A DNA stretch of 64,000 bases from Flavobacterium sp. CF136 (GTDB lineage: Bacteria; Bacteroidota; Bacteroidia; Flavobacteriales; Flavobacteriaceae), in assembly GCF_000282055.1 (NCBI RefSeq), contig NZ_AKJZ01000061.1, forward strand, positions 1 through 64,000. The letters run 5' to 3'. Of this stretch, positions 1-9,061 are shown piece by piece. The position numbers and the translations under genes were made by a program. A model generated the notes under the pieces. The model was given only the letters and a program-made list of their open reading frames with translations, was not told the DNA's origin and ran no database searches. Every line of letters begins with the position of its first letter. Position 1 is the stretch's first letter.

Positions 1-5
1 TCATT

Positions 6-72
6 AAAAACGGTTCTCGATACATTTTTTGTTCCGTTTCTCTGCTCAAAAAACACTCGAACTGACGTTTTT
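6..72. repeat. Imperfect palindromic element upstream of the GH29 gene
   Basis: The outer arms AAAAACG (6-12) and CGTTTTT (66-72) are inverted, with a TCGA on each side and T6/A6 tracts facing each other across the centre. No coding sequence is visible at 1-233. The form is like short palindromic interspersed elements of flavobacterial genomes. It could instead act as a terminator for an upstream gene outside the window. Confidence 0.45.
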
Positions 73-233
73 AATAATTACACCTAACAAGTTAATATTA
101 ATTTCTTCAGAGCTTAATTATCCCCAAAACTCTTTTAAAAATGTTGTTGGTCGAAATTATGTTTCAAAAAATATTGTTTTATCTTAAATTTATATTCTAA
201 TCTGTTTACCAACATATTATTAATACAAACCTG

Positions 234-2333
234 ATGAAAAATATTTTTCTAATACTGAGTTTTTTTTGCGTACTAACACCTATCAGCAGTCAGAAATTAG
301 TAAAATCACCTGAGCCATTCGGTCCTTTGCCAACACAAAAGCAAGTTGACTGGCAGGAAATGGAATTTTATGCATTTGTACATTTTTCATTAAATACGTT
401 TACCAATAAAGAATGGGGTTATGGCGATGAATCTCCGCAATTATTTAACCCAACTGCTTTAGATGTGCGCCAATGGGCTCGTGTTGTGAAAGAAGCAGGC
501 ATGAAAGGAATTATATTAGTTGCAAAACATCATGATGGGTTTTGTTTATGGCCTTCTGCCTATACCGAACGTTCAGTAAAAAATTCTCCATGGAAAAATG
601 GTAAAGGCGATTTGGTTAAAGAATTGGCCGCTGCCTGCAAAGAATACAATTTAAAGTTAGGTTTATATCTTTCTCCCTGGGACAGAAACCATCCCGAATA
701 TGGTAAACCGGAATATATTACTTATTTCAGAAATCAACTAAAAGAACTGCTTACCAATTATGGTGATGTTTTCGAAATGTGGTTTGATGGTGCCAACGGA
801 GGTGATGGCTATTATGGAGGTGCAAATGAAACCCGAAAAATAAATACTCTGGAGTATTATAATTGGGAAGAAACCTATAAATTAATTTATAAAATAGCAC
901 CAAAAACGCTGGTTTGGGGAGTTGGCCCTTCTGAAGCAAGATGGATCGGAAATGAAGAAGGTCGTGCAGGTAAAACAAACTGGAGCCTTTTACGCCAGAA
1001 AGATGAGCTGGCCGGAAAAGTACATTATACAGAATTCATGTCCGGGCATGAGGATGGAGAGAAATGGGTTCCGGGGGAAGCAGATGTATCTATAAGACCA
1101 GGATGGTTTTATCATGCTGTTGAGGACGACAAGGTTCGTTCTCTGGATGAGATGATCGATATTTATTATGAATCGATAGGACGAAATGCCAACTTGTTAC
1201 TAAATCTGCCTGTTGACCGAAGAGGACTGGTTCATGAAAATGATGAAGCAAGATTAAAAGAATTAGTCGCTGCCATAAAAGCTGATTTTAAAACTGAATT
1301 ATTATCCAAAAGCAAAACAAGTGCTGGCAATGTAAGAGACAACAATACTGAATTTGCTTCCAAAAATGTAATTGACGGAGATAAAAATACTTATTGGGCT
1401 ACTGATGATGATATAAAAGCAACCTCTATTCTATTTGAATTTGATCAGCCTACAGCAATTAACCGTATTCTGCTTCAGGAATATATAAAACTGGGACAAC
1501 GTGTTAAGGCCTTTACTGTCGAAGCCAAAGTTGACGGAAAATGGGTGACTGTTGCCAGCGAAACCACTATTGGGTATAAAAGAATTTTGAGAATAAACAG
1601 AGTCACAGCCTCAGCACTTAAAATAAATATTACCGACTCAAAAGCGAGTCCCGTTATTTCTACTATCCAGGCATACAACGCCCCTACCCTTTTGCGTATT
1701 CCCGAAATCGAACGTGATAAAGACGGAAAGATTACTATGAAAGCTGAAGATGGAAACAGTATTTATTATACCCTGGACGGAACTAATCCAACAGTAAAAA
1801 GCAGATTATACAAAGATCCCTTCAATTATAATAAAGCTGTTCAGATAAAAGCTATTGCATTAGATATAAAAGAAAATATAAGCAGTGCAATCAAAACAGC
1901 AAAGTATGGTGCCTCAAAAGAAAAATGGAAAATAATTTCTGCTTCGAGTGGTGACCTGAATACCGTAAACAGAATTATAGACGGCAATCCAAATACTGAT
2001 TGGGCCTTTGGCGGTGATACTCATAAATTACCTCAGGAAGTATCGATTGATATGGGAGCCATTATTAAAATAAATGGATTTACCTACGTTCCGCAGCAAA
2101 CAGGGAATACTCTTAATTTAATATCCAATTACGAATTCTATACCAGCACAGATAATCTAAAATGGACATTGCAATCCAAAGGCGAATTTTCAAATATAAA
2201 AAACAATCCAATAGAACAAATTAAAATGTTTGGTACTGTTAAAGCCCGATATCTACGTTTTGTTGCCAAATCAGCAGAAGGAAAAGGACAAACCGCTTCT
2301 ATTGGAGAAATAAACATAATAGAAAAACAGTAA
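234..2333 (+). CDS. GH29 alpha-L-fucosidase with C-terminal F5/8-type (CBM32-like) domains
   Basis: Predicted secreted exo-alpha-L-fucosidase that removes fucose from glycan branches or core. Residues 1-20 form a signal peptide ending in SSQ. The GH29 catalytic domain spans about 30-355 and shows the KHHDGF motif (98-103) and the nucleophile motif MWFDGA (Asp185). The C-terminal half has an F5/8 type C-like segment (about 360-485), a chitobiase-like beta-sandwich around 500-555 (motif YYTLDGTNP) and a second F5/8-like segment to the end. This architecture resembles alpha-1,3/4-fucosidases of the GH29-B group, but the linkage is inferred. It lies upstream of the nagB fusion gene with a gap of 145 bases, in the same direction, and fits the N-glycan locus. 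The ATG at 234 directly begins the signal peptide. Confidence 0.9.
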   Translation: MKNIFLILSFFCVLTPISSQKLVKSPEPFGPLPTQKQVDWQEMEFYAFVHFSLNTFTNKEWGYGDESPQLFNPTALDVRQWARVVKEAGMKGIILVAKHHDGFCLWPSAYTERSVKNSPWKNGKGDLVKELAAACKEYNLKLGLYLSPWDRNHPEYGKPEYITYFRNQLKELLTNYGDVFEMWFDGANGGDGYYGGANETRKINTLEYYNWEETYKLIYKIAPKTLVWGVGPSEARWIGNEEGRAGKTNWSLLRQKDELAGKVHYTEFMSGHEDGEKWVPGEADVSIRPGWFYHAVEDDKVRSLDEMIDIYYESIGRNANLLLNLPVDRRGLVHENDEARLKELVAAIKADFKTELLSKSKTSAGNVRDNNTEFASKNVIDGDKNTYWATDDDIKATSILFEFDQPTAINRILLQEYIKLGQRVKAFTVEAKVDGKWVTVASETTIGYKRILRINRVTASALKINITDSKASPVISTIQAYNAPTLLRIPEIERDKDGKITMKAEDGNSIYYTLDGTNPTVKSRLYKDPFNYNKAVQIKAIALDIKENISSAIKTAKYGASKEKWKIISASSGDLNTVNRIIDGNPNTDWAFGGDTHKLPQEVSIDMGAIIKINGFTYVPQQTGNTLNLISNYEFYTSTDNLKWTLQSKGEFSNIKNNPIEQIKMFGTVKARYLRFVAKSAEGKGQTASIGEINIIEKQ

Positions 2334-2478
2334 AACCTGCCTTAACGAATATTGATTTTTTTTTAACATTTCAATTATGTCTTTTGCCGAAGGTTACAGG
2401 TCATTAGTCGAATTTTTAATTTCATAAAGATCGTAATACCTTAATTTTATACTATTAATTAAATGAAACTACGGGGAA

Positions 2479-4392
2479 ATGATTAGAGAAGGTATAAATT
2501 TTAAAGAAGCAGGAAAATTCGAAGAAACACGTTTTGAGAAAATTCACAATGTAATTTTTGAATCATCTCAGGAAGCTTCCATATTAGTAGCACAAGAAAT
2601 TGCTAATATAATTCAGAGAAAAGAAGAATTAAACGAACCTTGTGTATTAGGTCTGGCAACAGGATCTTCGCCAATAAAAGTTTACGAAGAACTGGTTCGG
2701 TTACATAAAGAAGAAGGTTTAAGTTTTGCAAATGTAGTTACCTTCAATCTGGATGAATATTATCCGATGGATAAGAACAATATCCAGAGTTATTATCATT
2801 TTATGCATGAGCATCTTTTTAATCATGTAAACATTCTTCCTGAAAATATTAATATTCCTGACGGAAATATAAGCAATGAGGATTTGCAACAATATTGTAT
2901 CGATTATGAAATGAAAATCAAGTCTTATGGCGGATTGGACTTTCAGCTTTTAGGAATCGGCAGAACCGGACATATCGGATTTAATGAGCCCGGATCTCAC
3001 GTAAATTCAGGAACTAGAAGTATTACACTTGACCATTTAACCCGTATAGATGCTGCATCTTCATTTTTAGGTATCGATAACGTACCCCGAAAAGCTATTA
3101 CAATGGGAATTGGTACTGTAAAAAATGCTAAACGAATTGTACTTCTTGGATGGGGAATCAGCAAGGCCGGTATCATAAAAAATACTATCGAAGGTGAAAT
3201 CTCTTCCAGAGTACCGGCTACTTATTTGCAAGAACACAGCAACACCACATTCGTTTTAGATACAGAAGCTTCATCAGAATTAACAAGAGTAAAAACCCCA
3301 TGGTTAGTTAAATCGGTTATCTGGACAGAGGAGTTAAAACTTAAGGCTGTTGCCTGGTTAAGCGAATTGACAAAGAAACCTTTTCTTAAACTAACAGATA
3401 AAGACTATAACGACAACGGTATGTCCAGTCTTTTGACAGAAGAAGGAACTGCGTATGATTTAAACATCAAAATGTTTAACAAAATGCAGCAGACTATCAC
3501 AGGCTGGCCAGGAGGAAAACCTAATGCTGACGATACTTACCGACCAGAGCGTTCAACTCCGGAAAGAAAAAGAATTATTATTTTCAGTCCACACCCTGAT
3601 GATGATGTTATTTCGATGGGAGGAACTTTTGACAGACTGGTAGAACAAGGACACGATGTACACATTGCCTATCAAACATCAGGAAATATTGCTGTTTCTA
3701 ATGAAGAAGCTTTAAAATTTGCTGAGATTTCGATGGCATTAAATACTAACTCCAGCGAATCTGAAAACATCATCAACTTTTTGAGGAGTAAAAAGGACAA
3801 TGATATTGATTCGCTTGAAGTTAGAAAACTAAAAGGATTAATCAGAAGAAGTGAATCCCTTGCAGCTACCCGATATTTAGGCTTACCTGACTCTAATGTT
3901 AATTTTCTGGATCTGCCTTTTTATGAAACAGGTACCGTGAAGAAAAATAATCTGGGAGAAGCCGATATTGATATTATGTGTGCTATTATTGAAAGAATAA
4001 AACCACATCAGATTTATGCAGCAGGAGATTTAGCAGATCCGCACGGAACCCATAAAGTTTGTCTGGATAGTTTGTTTGAAGCATTAAAAAGATTAAAACA
4101 CAATAGTTATATGGATGATTGTTGGGTTTGGCTGTATCGCGGAGCCTGGCATGAATGGGAATCTTACCAAATTGAGATGGCGGTTCCTATGAGTCCTGAT
4201 CAGGTTCTTAAAAAACGTCACGCTATTTTTTATCATCAATCCCAAAAAGACGGTGTTATGTTTCAGGGCGATGACAACAGAGAGTTCTGGGTAAGAGTCG
4301 AAGACAGAAACAGATTAACTGCAGAAAAATACCATGCTTTAGGATTGGCTGATTATTCGGCTATTGAAGCATTCAAACGCTATTTTTTCTAG
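2479..4392 (+). CDS. nagB: Glucosamine-6-phosphate deaminase fused to a PIG-L/LmbE-like domain
   Basis: Cytoplasmic enzyme converting glucosamine-6-phosphate to fructose-6-phosphate and ammonia, the last step in using GlcNAc released from glycans. The N-terminal NagB domain (about 20-310) has the TGSSP phosphate-binding loop, the NLDEYY motif and the catalytic-region motif GRTGHIGFNEPGS. After a linker, residues about 370-637 form a PIG-L/LmbE deacetylase-like domain with the zinc-binding motif HPDDD and a downstream DPHGTH. This two-domain form is known in Bacteroidota NagB proteins. Whether the PIG-L part deacetylates GlcNAc-6-phosphate or another amide cannot be told from sequence. There is no signal peptide. 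A strong terminator follows the gene. No nagA or GlcNAc kinase gene is seen in the window. Confidence 0.93.
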   Translation: MIREGINFKEAGKFEETRFEKIHNVIFESSQEASILVAQEIANIIQRKEELNEPCVLGLATGSSPIKVYEELVRLHKEEGLSFANVVTFNLDEYYPMDKNNIQSYYHFMHEHLFNHVNILPENINIPDGNISNEDLQQYCIDYEMKIKSYGGLDFQLLGIGRTGHIGFNEPGSHVNSGTRSITLDHLTRIDAASSFLGIDNVPRKAITMGIGTVKNAKRIVLLGWGISKAGIIKNTIEGEISSRVPATYLQEHSNTTFVLDTEASSELTRVKTPWLVKSVIWTEELKLKAVAWLSELTKKPFLKLTDKDYNDNGMSSLLTEEGTAYDLNIKMFNKMQQTITGWPGGKPNADDTYRPERSTPERKRIIIFSPHPDDDVISMGGTFDRLVEQGHDVHIAYQTSGNIAVSNEEALKFAEISMALNTNSSESENIINFLRSKKDNDIDSLEVRKLKGLIRRSESLAATRYLGLPDSNVNFLDLPFYETGTVKKNNLGEADIDIMCAIIERIKPHQIYAAGDLADPHGTHKVCLDSLFEALKRLKHNSYMDDCWVWLYRGAWHEWESYQIEMAVPMSPDQVLKKRHAIFYHQSQKDGVMFQGDDNREFWVRVEDRNRLTAEKYHALGLADYSAIEAFKRYFF

Positions 4393-4466
4393 TTTATCTG
4401 AAATTATAAAATACAGTAAATTATATTTTCATGTAATTTATTTTGGTTAGTTACCTGTATGTTGAA

Positions 4467-4496
4467 AATGCAACCTTAATCGGTTGCATTTTTTTT
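4467..4496 (+). terminator. Intrinsic terminator after the nagB fusion gene
   Basis: Perfect 9-bp stem AATGCAACC (4467-4475) with GGTTGCATT (4482-4490), 6-base loop, followed by a run of T residues to 4496. Confidence 0.85.
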
Positions 4497-4546
4497 GTGA
4501 GGAAAGTATAAATTGACAAACCTTGATTATACTTCTGGAAATAATT

Positions 4547-4646
4547 GTCACCCTGAGCCCATTCAGCTTCGCTCAGGATAAACTTAGTCGAAGGCTTGGT
4601 CGTTTAAAAGGACTTCGACTCCGCTCAGCCTGACACCTGTTTAATT
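4547..4646. repeat. Interspersed palindromic repeat family 1, copy A
   Basis: Contains CTTCGACTCCGCTCAGCC and an internal inverted partner around GCTTCGCTCAGGAT, ending in TGACACCTGTTTAATT. A near-identical copy lies at 4714-4815 and a shorter one at 58811-58886. With the terminator and copy B it accounts for most of the 429-base gene-free stretch 4393-4821. Confidence 0.8.
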
Positions 4647-4713
4647 AGCCAGACATCAATTTTGAATCACACCTGACGTGACGGGTTAAAGAATAAGGAA
4701 AATTTAAAATAGT

Positions 4714-4815
4714 GTCGTCCTGAGCCCATTCGGCTTCGCTCAGGATAAACTTAGTCGTAGGCTCGTAAAACTCAAAAGAGGCTTCGACTCCGCTCAGCCT
4801 GACACCTGTTTAATT
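4714..4815. repeat. Interspersed palindromic repeat family 1, copy B
   Basis: Second copy, tandem to copy A with about 67 bases between them. It ends 6 bases before the stop codon of the minus-strand LytTR gene, so it may serve as a shared 3' hairpin between the convergent nagB and two-component transcripts. Confidence 0.8.
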
Positions 4816-4821
4816 CAAGTA

Positions 4822-5535
4822 TTAAATAGAAGAATTTAAAATTCTTTGTTTTACCTGATCAATATAAGATCTGCCGATTACATATCTAAGACCTTCAATT
4901 TCTATACTATTGCCTTCAACAGCATCAATTTTATCAATGGCTATGGTATATGATCTGTGAATTCTTAAAAAATTCCTTTCGGGTAATAAGTCTGTAAAAT
5001 CAGACAGTGTGCTGTGAATTATATATTTGCCTGATAAAGTATTTATTTTTAAATAATCCTTCAGACTTTCGATAACCAATATTTCATTAAAAAAGATTTT
5101 CTTCATTCTCTTTTTATCAATTTTAACGAAAATAAAAGGATTTTCCTGAGTACTTTCCTGACTGGCGCTGCTACTAGTATTAAGTCTTTTACTGACTTTA
5201 TTCAATGCTTTCATCAGCCTCGAAAACTCTATGGGTTTTACCAGATAATCCAAAACATCCAATTCGTATGTTTCAATAGCAAATTGACTATAGGCACTGG
5301 TAATAATAAGCAAAGGAGGATTTTCTAAACTTTTTATAAAATTTATACCATCCAGGACTGGCATATTAATATCCAGAAAAATCAGATCAACTTTATTGTT
5401 TTTTAAAAAATTTAAACCTTCAATCGGATTACTAAAGGTGTCTATTAATTCAAAATTTTCAATAGGCTCTAAGTAATTTTTAATAACATTAATAGCCAAT
5501 GGCTCATCATCTATAATCAAACACTTTATTTTCAT
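4822..5535 (-). CDS. LytTR-family response regulator
   Basis: DNA-binding response regulator of the LytR/AgrA type. Residues 1-120 are a receiver domain with the acidic pair Asp9-Asp10, phosphoacceptor Asp55 in the motif IFLDINMP, and the conserved Lys in YLVKPI. Residues about 140-235 form a LytTR DNA-binding domain (motifs VIESLKDYLKI, FLRIHRSYTI and VIGRSY). It lies 66 bases downstream of the sensor kinase gene on the same strand and is almost certainly co-transcribed and partnered with it. The pair sits inside the N-glycan locus, divergent from the first GH92 gene, so control of that locus is plausible but inferred. Confidence 0.93.
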   Translation of the reverse strand: MKIKCLIIDDEPLAINVIKNYLEPIENFELIDTFSNPIEGLNFLKNNKVDLIFLDINMPVLDGINFIKSLENPPLLIITSAYSQFAIETYELDVLDYLVKPIEFSRLMKALNKVSKRLNTSSSASQESTQENPFIFVKIDKKRMKKIFFNEILVIESLKDYLKINTLSGKYIIHSTLSDFTDLLPERNFLRIHRSYTIAIDKIDAVEGNSIEIEGLRYVIGRSYIDQVKQRILNSSI

Positions 5536-5601
5536 TTCGGTTTATTGTTTTAGCGAAAATAATTTAGCAGGCATAATTTTAAAAAAGAGAAATCAGTTAT
5601 C

Positions 5602-6660
5602 CTAAGACACTTTGATCACAAGCTTAACGACAAAAATATTCTTTTTATTTTTAAAAGAAAGCTTATAATCATTTTTATTATAACCTAATTCAAGTCTTTT
5701 TTTGACGTTTTCGATTCCTATACCACCTGATCTGCTAAAATTGTCTTTATGCTTCGTAATTTCAGGGGTTGGGTTTGAAATAGTGAAATAAAGATAATCT
5801 CCTTTAATCTTAAAATTAATATCAATTATTACATTTCCGGTGTTTTTGTTAACACCATGTTTAAAAGCATTCTCAACAAAAGTCAGTAATATAATAGGAC
5901 CAATTTTCTTATCGTGTATATCTCCGGAAATAGACATGTTTATTTCCAGCCGATCGCCATTTCTGATCCTTTCTAAATCCAGATAGTTCTGAATACAAAG
6001 TATTTCATTTTTTAAGGATTGTCTTTTACTCTTTGTTTCATAAAGCATATAGCGCATGAGTTCAGAAAGTTTAAGAACAATCTTTGGCGTTTTATCCGAT
6101 TTTTCTACAGACAAGGAATAAATATTATTAAGTGTATTGAAAAAAAAGTGGGGGGATATTTGAGATTTCAGAAAAAGCAATTCGGTTTCCAGTTGAGATT
6201 TCTCAAGATCTGTCACTCTTTTTTGTTCTTTTAAAAAATCGTATGTAATCTTGATGGCCGTAACAAATGTCATTACATAAAGCTCACCCATCATCATATC
6301 AATAGTATAATTGAGTGTTAATTTGTCTATTGTTTCAGGCCCTTCAGGCCAAACTTCATGCGTTATCAACAAATAAGTCATGTTGAATTTTACAACTACC
6401 ATAATAAATATGGCAGCTAAAATAGAAATGACATACAGCAGGTATTTTTTTCGGTAAACCAAATAAGGCATAAGGATCAAAATATTCAAATAACATAATG
6501 ACATATGAATCGGAAATCCTAATAAATTTGTTTTTAACGAGTAAAAATAATTGTTGAAATAACTTCCCCAGCGAAAGGTATTAAACAAGAAATAAGTAGA
6601 CCAGAAAATGATGTGATAGCGTAATGGTATTTTATACAATTTGCCTGAATGTGAAATCAT
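5602..6660 (-). CDS. LytS/YehU-type membrane sensor histidine kinase
   Basis: Sensor kinase partner of the adjacent LytTR regulator. The N-terminal half carries about four hydrophobic helices (roughly residues 12-30, 47-70, 73-95 and 122-142) with no large extracellular domain. A short coiled region (145-165) leads to the His-kinase motif QISPHFFFNTLNN with phosphoacceptor His171. The ATPase region has the N-box VENAFKHGV and a GGIGIENVKKRL G-box. The lack of an extracellular sensor suggests it reads a signal in the membrane or through another protein, unlike the hybrid two-component systems common in Bacteroides PULs. Its start is 121 bases from the divergent GH92 start, so both promoters lie in 6661-6781. 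Confidence 0.92.
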   Translation of the reverse strand: MISHSGKLYKIPLRYHIIFWSTYFLFNTFRWGSYFNNYFYSLKTNLLGFPIHMSLCYLNILILMPYLVYRKKYLLYVISILAAIFIMVVVKFNMTYLLITHEVWPEGPETIDKLTLNYTIDMMMGELYVMTFVTAIKITYDFLKEQKRVTDLEKSQLETELLFLKSQISPHFFFNTLNNIYSLSVEKSDKTPKIVLKLSELMRYMLYETKSKRQSLKNEILCIQNYLDLERIRNGDRLEINMSISGDIHDKKIGPIILLTFVENAFKHGVNKNTGNVIIDINFKIKGDYLYFTISNPTPEITKHKDNFSRSGGIGIENVKKRLELGYNKNDYKLSFKNKKNIFVVKLVIKVS

Positions 6661-6781
6661 GATATTAGCTATGTTTTATGATTTTTTTGATGTTTATCTA
6701 AGTTTATACGTTATCCGTCTAAATTAGTTTTAATAAAAACCAAATTTATCTAAATTTAAAGTTAAATTAAGATTGTTTTAT

Positions 6782-9040
6782 ATGAAGAATTTTATCCTGC
6801 TTATTTTATTTGTAATTTCTATTGCAAGTTGTAAAATAAAGATAAATAAAAATAACAGCCAAAAAACTGTTTTTACTGATCATGTAGATCCTTTTATCGG
6901 AACCGGCGGCCATGGACATACTTATCCTGGCGCAACAGTTCCTTTCGGGATGCTACAGGTAAGTCCTGATAATGGTATTTCGAGCTGGGATTGGTGTTCA
7001 GGATATCATTATTCAGATTCAATCGTAACAGGTTTCAGTCATTTACATTTAAGCGGAACAGGGATCGGTGATTTGGCAGATATTTTATTTATGCCGATTA
7101 ACAAAAAAGTAGATTTAACCGCCAAAGCCACTTCGCGCGATTTCCTTCCGTATAAATCAAAATATAGTCATGCTAACGAAAAAACAACACCGGGCTCTTA
7201 CCAGGTTTTTCTTGAAGATCCTAAAATCAATGTAGAGTTAACTTCATCACAACGTACTGCTTTTCATAAATATACATTTGCAAAAAATGATAAGCAATCC
7301 GTTGTTATCGACCTTGGCTTTGCCATTAACTGGGACAAAGCTTTAAAAACAGCCCTGAAAATTGAAGATGAATATACGATAAGTGGTTACCGTTTTAGTA
7401 CCGGATGGGCAAAAAACCAAAAAGTATTTTTTGTCGCCAAATTTTCAAAACCTATTTCAGAAACCACATTAGTTGCTGATAAAAAGATAGTTGAAGGTAA
7501 AACAGCAGAAGGAGAAAATACGTCATTACAATTATTTTTTAATTCAGATAACAACCCTGAATTACTGGTAAAAGTGGCTTTGTCTTCGGTAAGTGTAGAA
7601 AATGCAAAAGACAATCTGGATACCGGGGATTTTAATTTTCAAAGTATAAAATCGCAGGCACAAACTATTTGGAATACCGCTTTAGATAAAATTGTAGTTG
7701 AAACTCCTGTAGATTCCCTTAAAACAATCTTCTACACCGCCTTATATCATTCACAATTAGCACCGGTAACTTACAGCGATAAAAATGGACAATTCAGAAG
7801 AGAAGATGATAAAATAATTACAGCAAATAATTATACCGCCTACTCTACCCTATCGTTATGGGATACTTTCAGGGCCGAAAACCCTTTATTGACTTTAGTT
7901 GCCCCGGATAAAGTTTCTGATTTAGTAAATTCTATGTTAGCCTATTACGAGACTAAAAAGATATTACCGGTCTGGACACTTTATGCCAATGAAACCAACA
8001 CAATGACTGGCTATCATTCGATTCCGGTAATTGCAGATGCTTACCTGAAAGGCATTAAAGGTTTCGATGCCGAAAAAGCATACGAAGCCATGAAAACAAC
8101 CATGATGCAGGACGAACGCGGCTTAAATTTTTATAAAAAATACGGTTATATTCCATACAACTTATTAGACGAATCGGTTACCATCACTTTAGAATATGCT
8201 TATGACGATTGGTGTGTGGCCCAAATGGCAAAAGCTTTAGGAAAAAATGATGATTATGAATTATTTCTAAAACGTTCTAAAGCCTATCAATATTTATTTG
8301 ATCCAAAAACAGGGTTTATGAGAGGTAAATCGGAAGACGGAAAATCATGGAACGAACCTTTCGATCCCAAACATTCAAATCATAGGGAACATACCGATTA
8401 TACGGAAGGAAATGCGTGGCAGCACAGTTGGTTTGTACCACAGGATGTTGAAAGTTTTATTAAGTTACATGGAAGCAATGAAGTTTTTGCAAGCCGTTTA
8501 GAACAATTATTTACCGAAAGTTCCGAGATAACAGGAAATAATGTTTCTGCTGATATATCTGGATTAATTGGTCAGTACGCACACGGAAATGAACCAAGTC
8601 ATCATATTGCCTATATGTTCAACCATGCCAATCAGCCGTGGAGAACGCAATATTGGGTACGTCATATTTTAGACACACAATACAATACAACACCAAATGG
8701 TCTGAGCGGAAACGAAGACTGCGGGCAAATGTCTGCCTGGTATGTTTTCAGTTCAATGGGGCTATATCCGATGAACCCGGCTTCCGGCGAATATGAAATA
8801 GGAAGTCCAATTTTTGAAAAATCAACTATCAATCTTCCGGGCAAAAAAACTTTTATAATTGAAGCGGAGAATGTTTCAGAGAAAAACTTTTATATCCAAT
8901 CGGCAACATTAAACGGTGCTGCATTTAACCATACAGCAATCACACATCAACAAATTGTAAAAGGAGGGGTTTTACATTTTGTAATGGGACCGGAACCTAA
9001 TAAAAAATGGGGGCAAAAAACAAACATACCAAGTAACTAA
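6782..9040 (+). CDS. GH92 alpha-mannosidase (paralogue 1)
   Basis: Predicted calcium-dependent exo-alpha-mannosidase trimming mannose from high-mannose N-glycans. ATG at 6782 is preferred over an upstream TTG because it begins a lipoprotein signal peptide with lipobox IASC, so the protein is likely an outer-membrane or periplasmic lipoprotein. The family start motif VDPFIGTGGHGHTYPGA and the catalytic-region motifs HGNEP (601-605, followed by SHH) and GNEDCGQMSAW (from 643) are intact. The HGNEP-HH form is what is found in GH92 members acting on alpha-1,2 linkages, but I cannot fix the linkage. The length of about 752 residues is normal. The symporter gene follows after 21 bases, so the two are probably co-transcribed. 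Confidence 0.94.
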   Translation: MKNFILLILFVISIASCKIKINKNNSQKTVFTDHVDPFIGTGGHGHTYPGATVPFGMLQVSPDNGISSWDWCSGYHYSDSIVTGFSHLHLSGTGIGDLADILFMPINKKVDLTAKATSRDFLPYKSKYSHANEKTTPGSYQVFLEDPKINVELTSSQRTAFHKYTFAKNDKQSVVIDLGFAINWDKALKTALKIEDEYTISGYRFSTGWAKNQKVFFVAKFSKPISETTLVADKKIVEGKTAEGENTSLQLFFNSDNNPELLVKVALSSVSVENAKDNLDTGDFNFQSIKSQAQTIWNTALDKIVVETPVDSLKTIFYTALYHSQLAPVTYSDKNGQFRREDDKIITANNYTAYSTLSLWDTFRAENPLLTLVAPDKVSDLVNSMLAYYETKKILPVWTLYANETNTMTGYHSIPVIADAYLKGIKGFDAEKAYEAMKTTMMQDERGLNFYKKYGYIPYNLLDESVTITLEYAYDDWCVAQMAKALGKNDDYELFLKRSKAYQYLFDPKTGFMRGKSEDGKSWNEPFDPKHSNHREHTDYTEGNAWQHSWFVPQDVESFIKLHGSNEVFASRLEQLFTESSEITGNNVSADISGLIGQYAHGNEPSHHIAYMFNHANQPWRTQYWVRHILDTQYNTTPNGLSGNEDCGQMSAWYVFSSMGLYPMNPASGEYEIGSPIFEKSTINLPGKKTFIIEAENVSEKNFYIQSATLNGAAFNHTAITHQQIVKGGVLHFVMGPEPNKKWGQKTNIPSN

Positions 9041-9061
9041 CTAAACTAATAAATAAAATTA

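Noticed and set aside
4547..4815. CRISPR array
   Set aside because: Only two long, internally palindromic copies with one unequal spacer; no short regular repeats and no cas genes.
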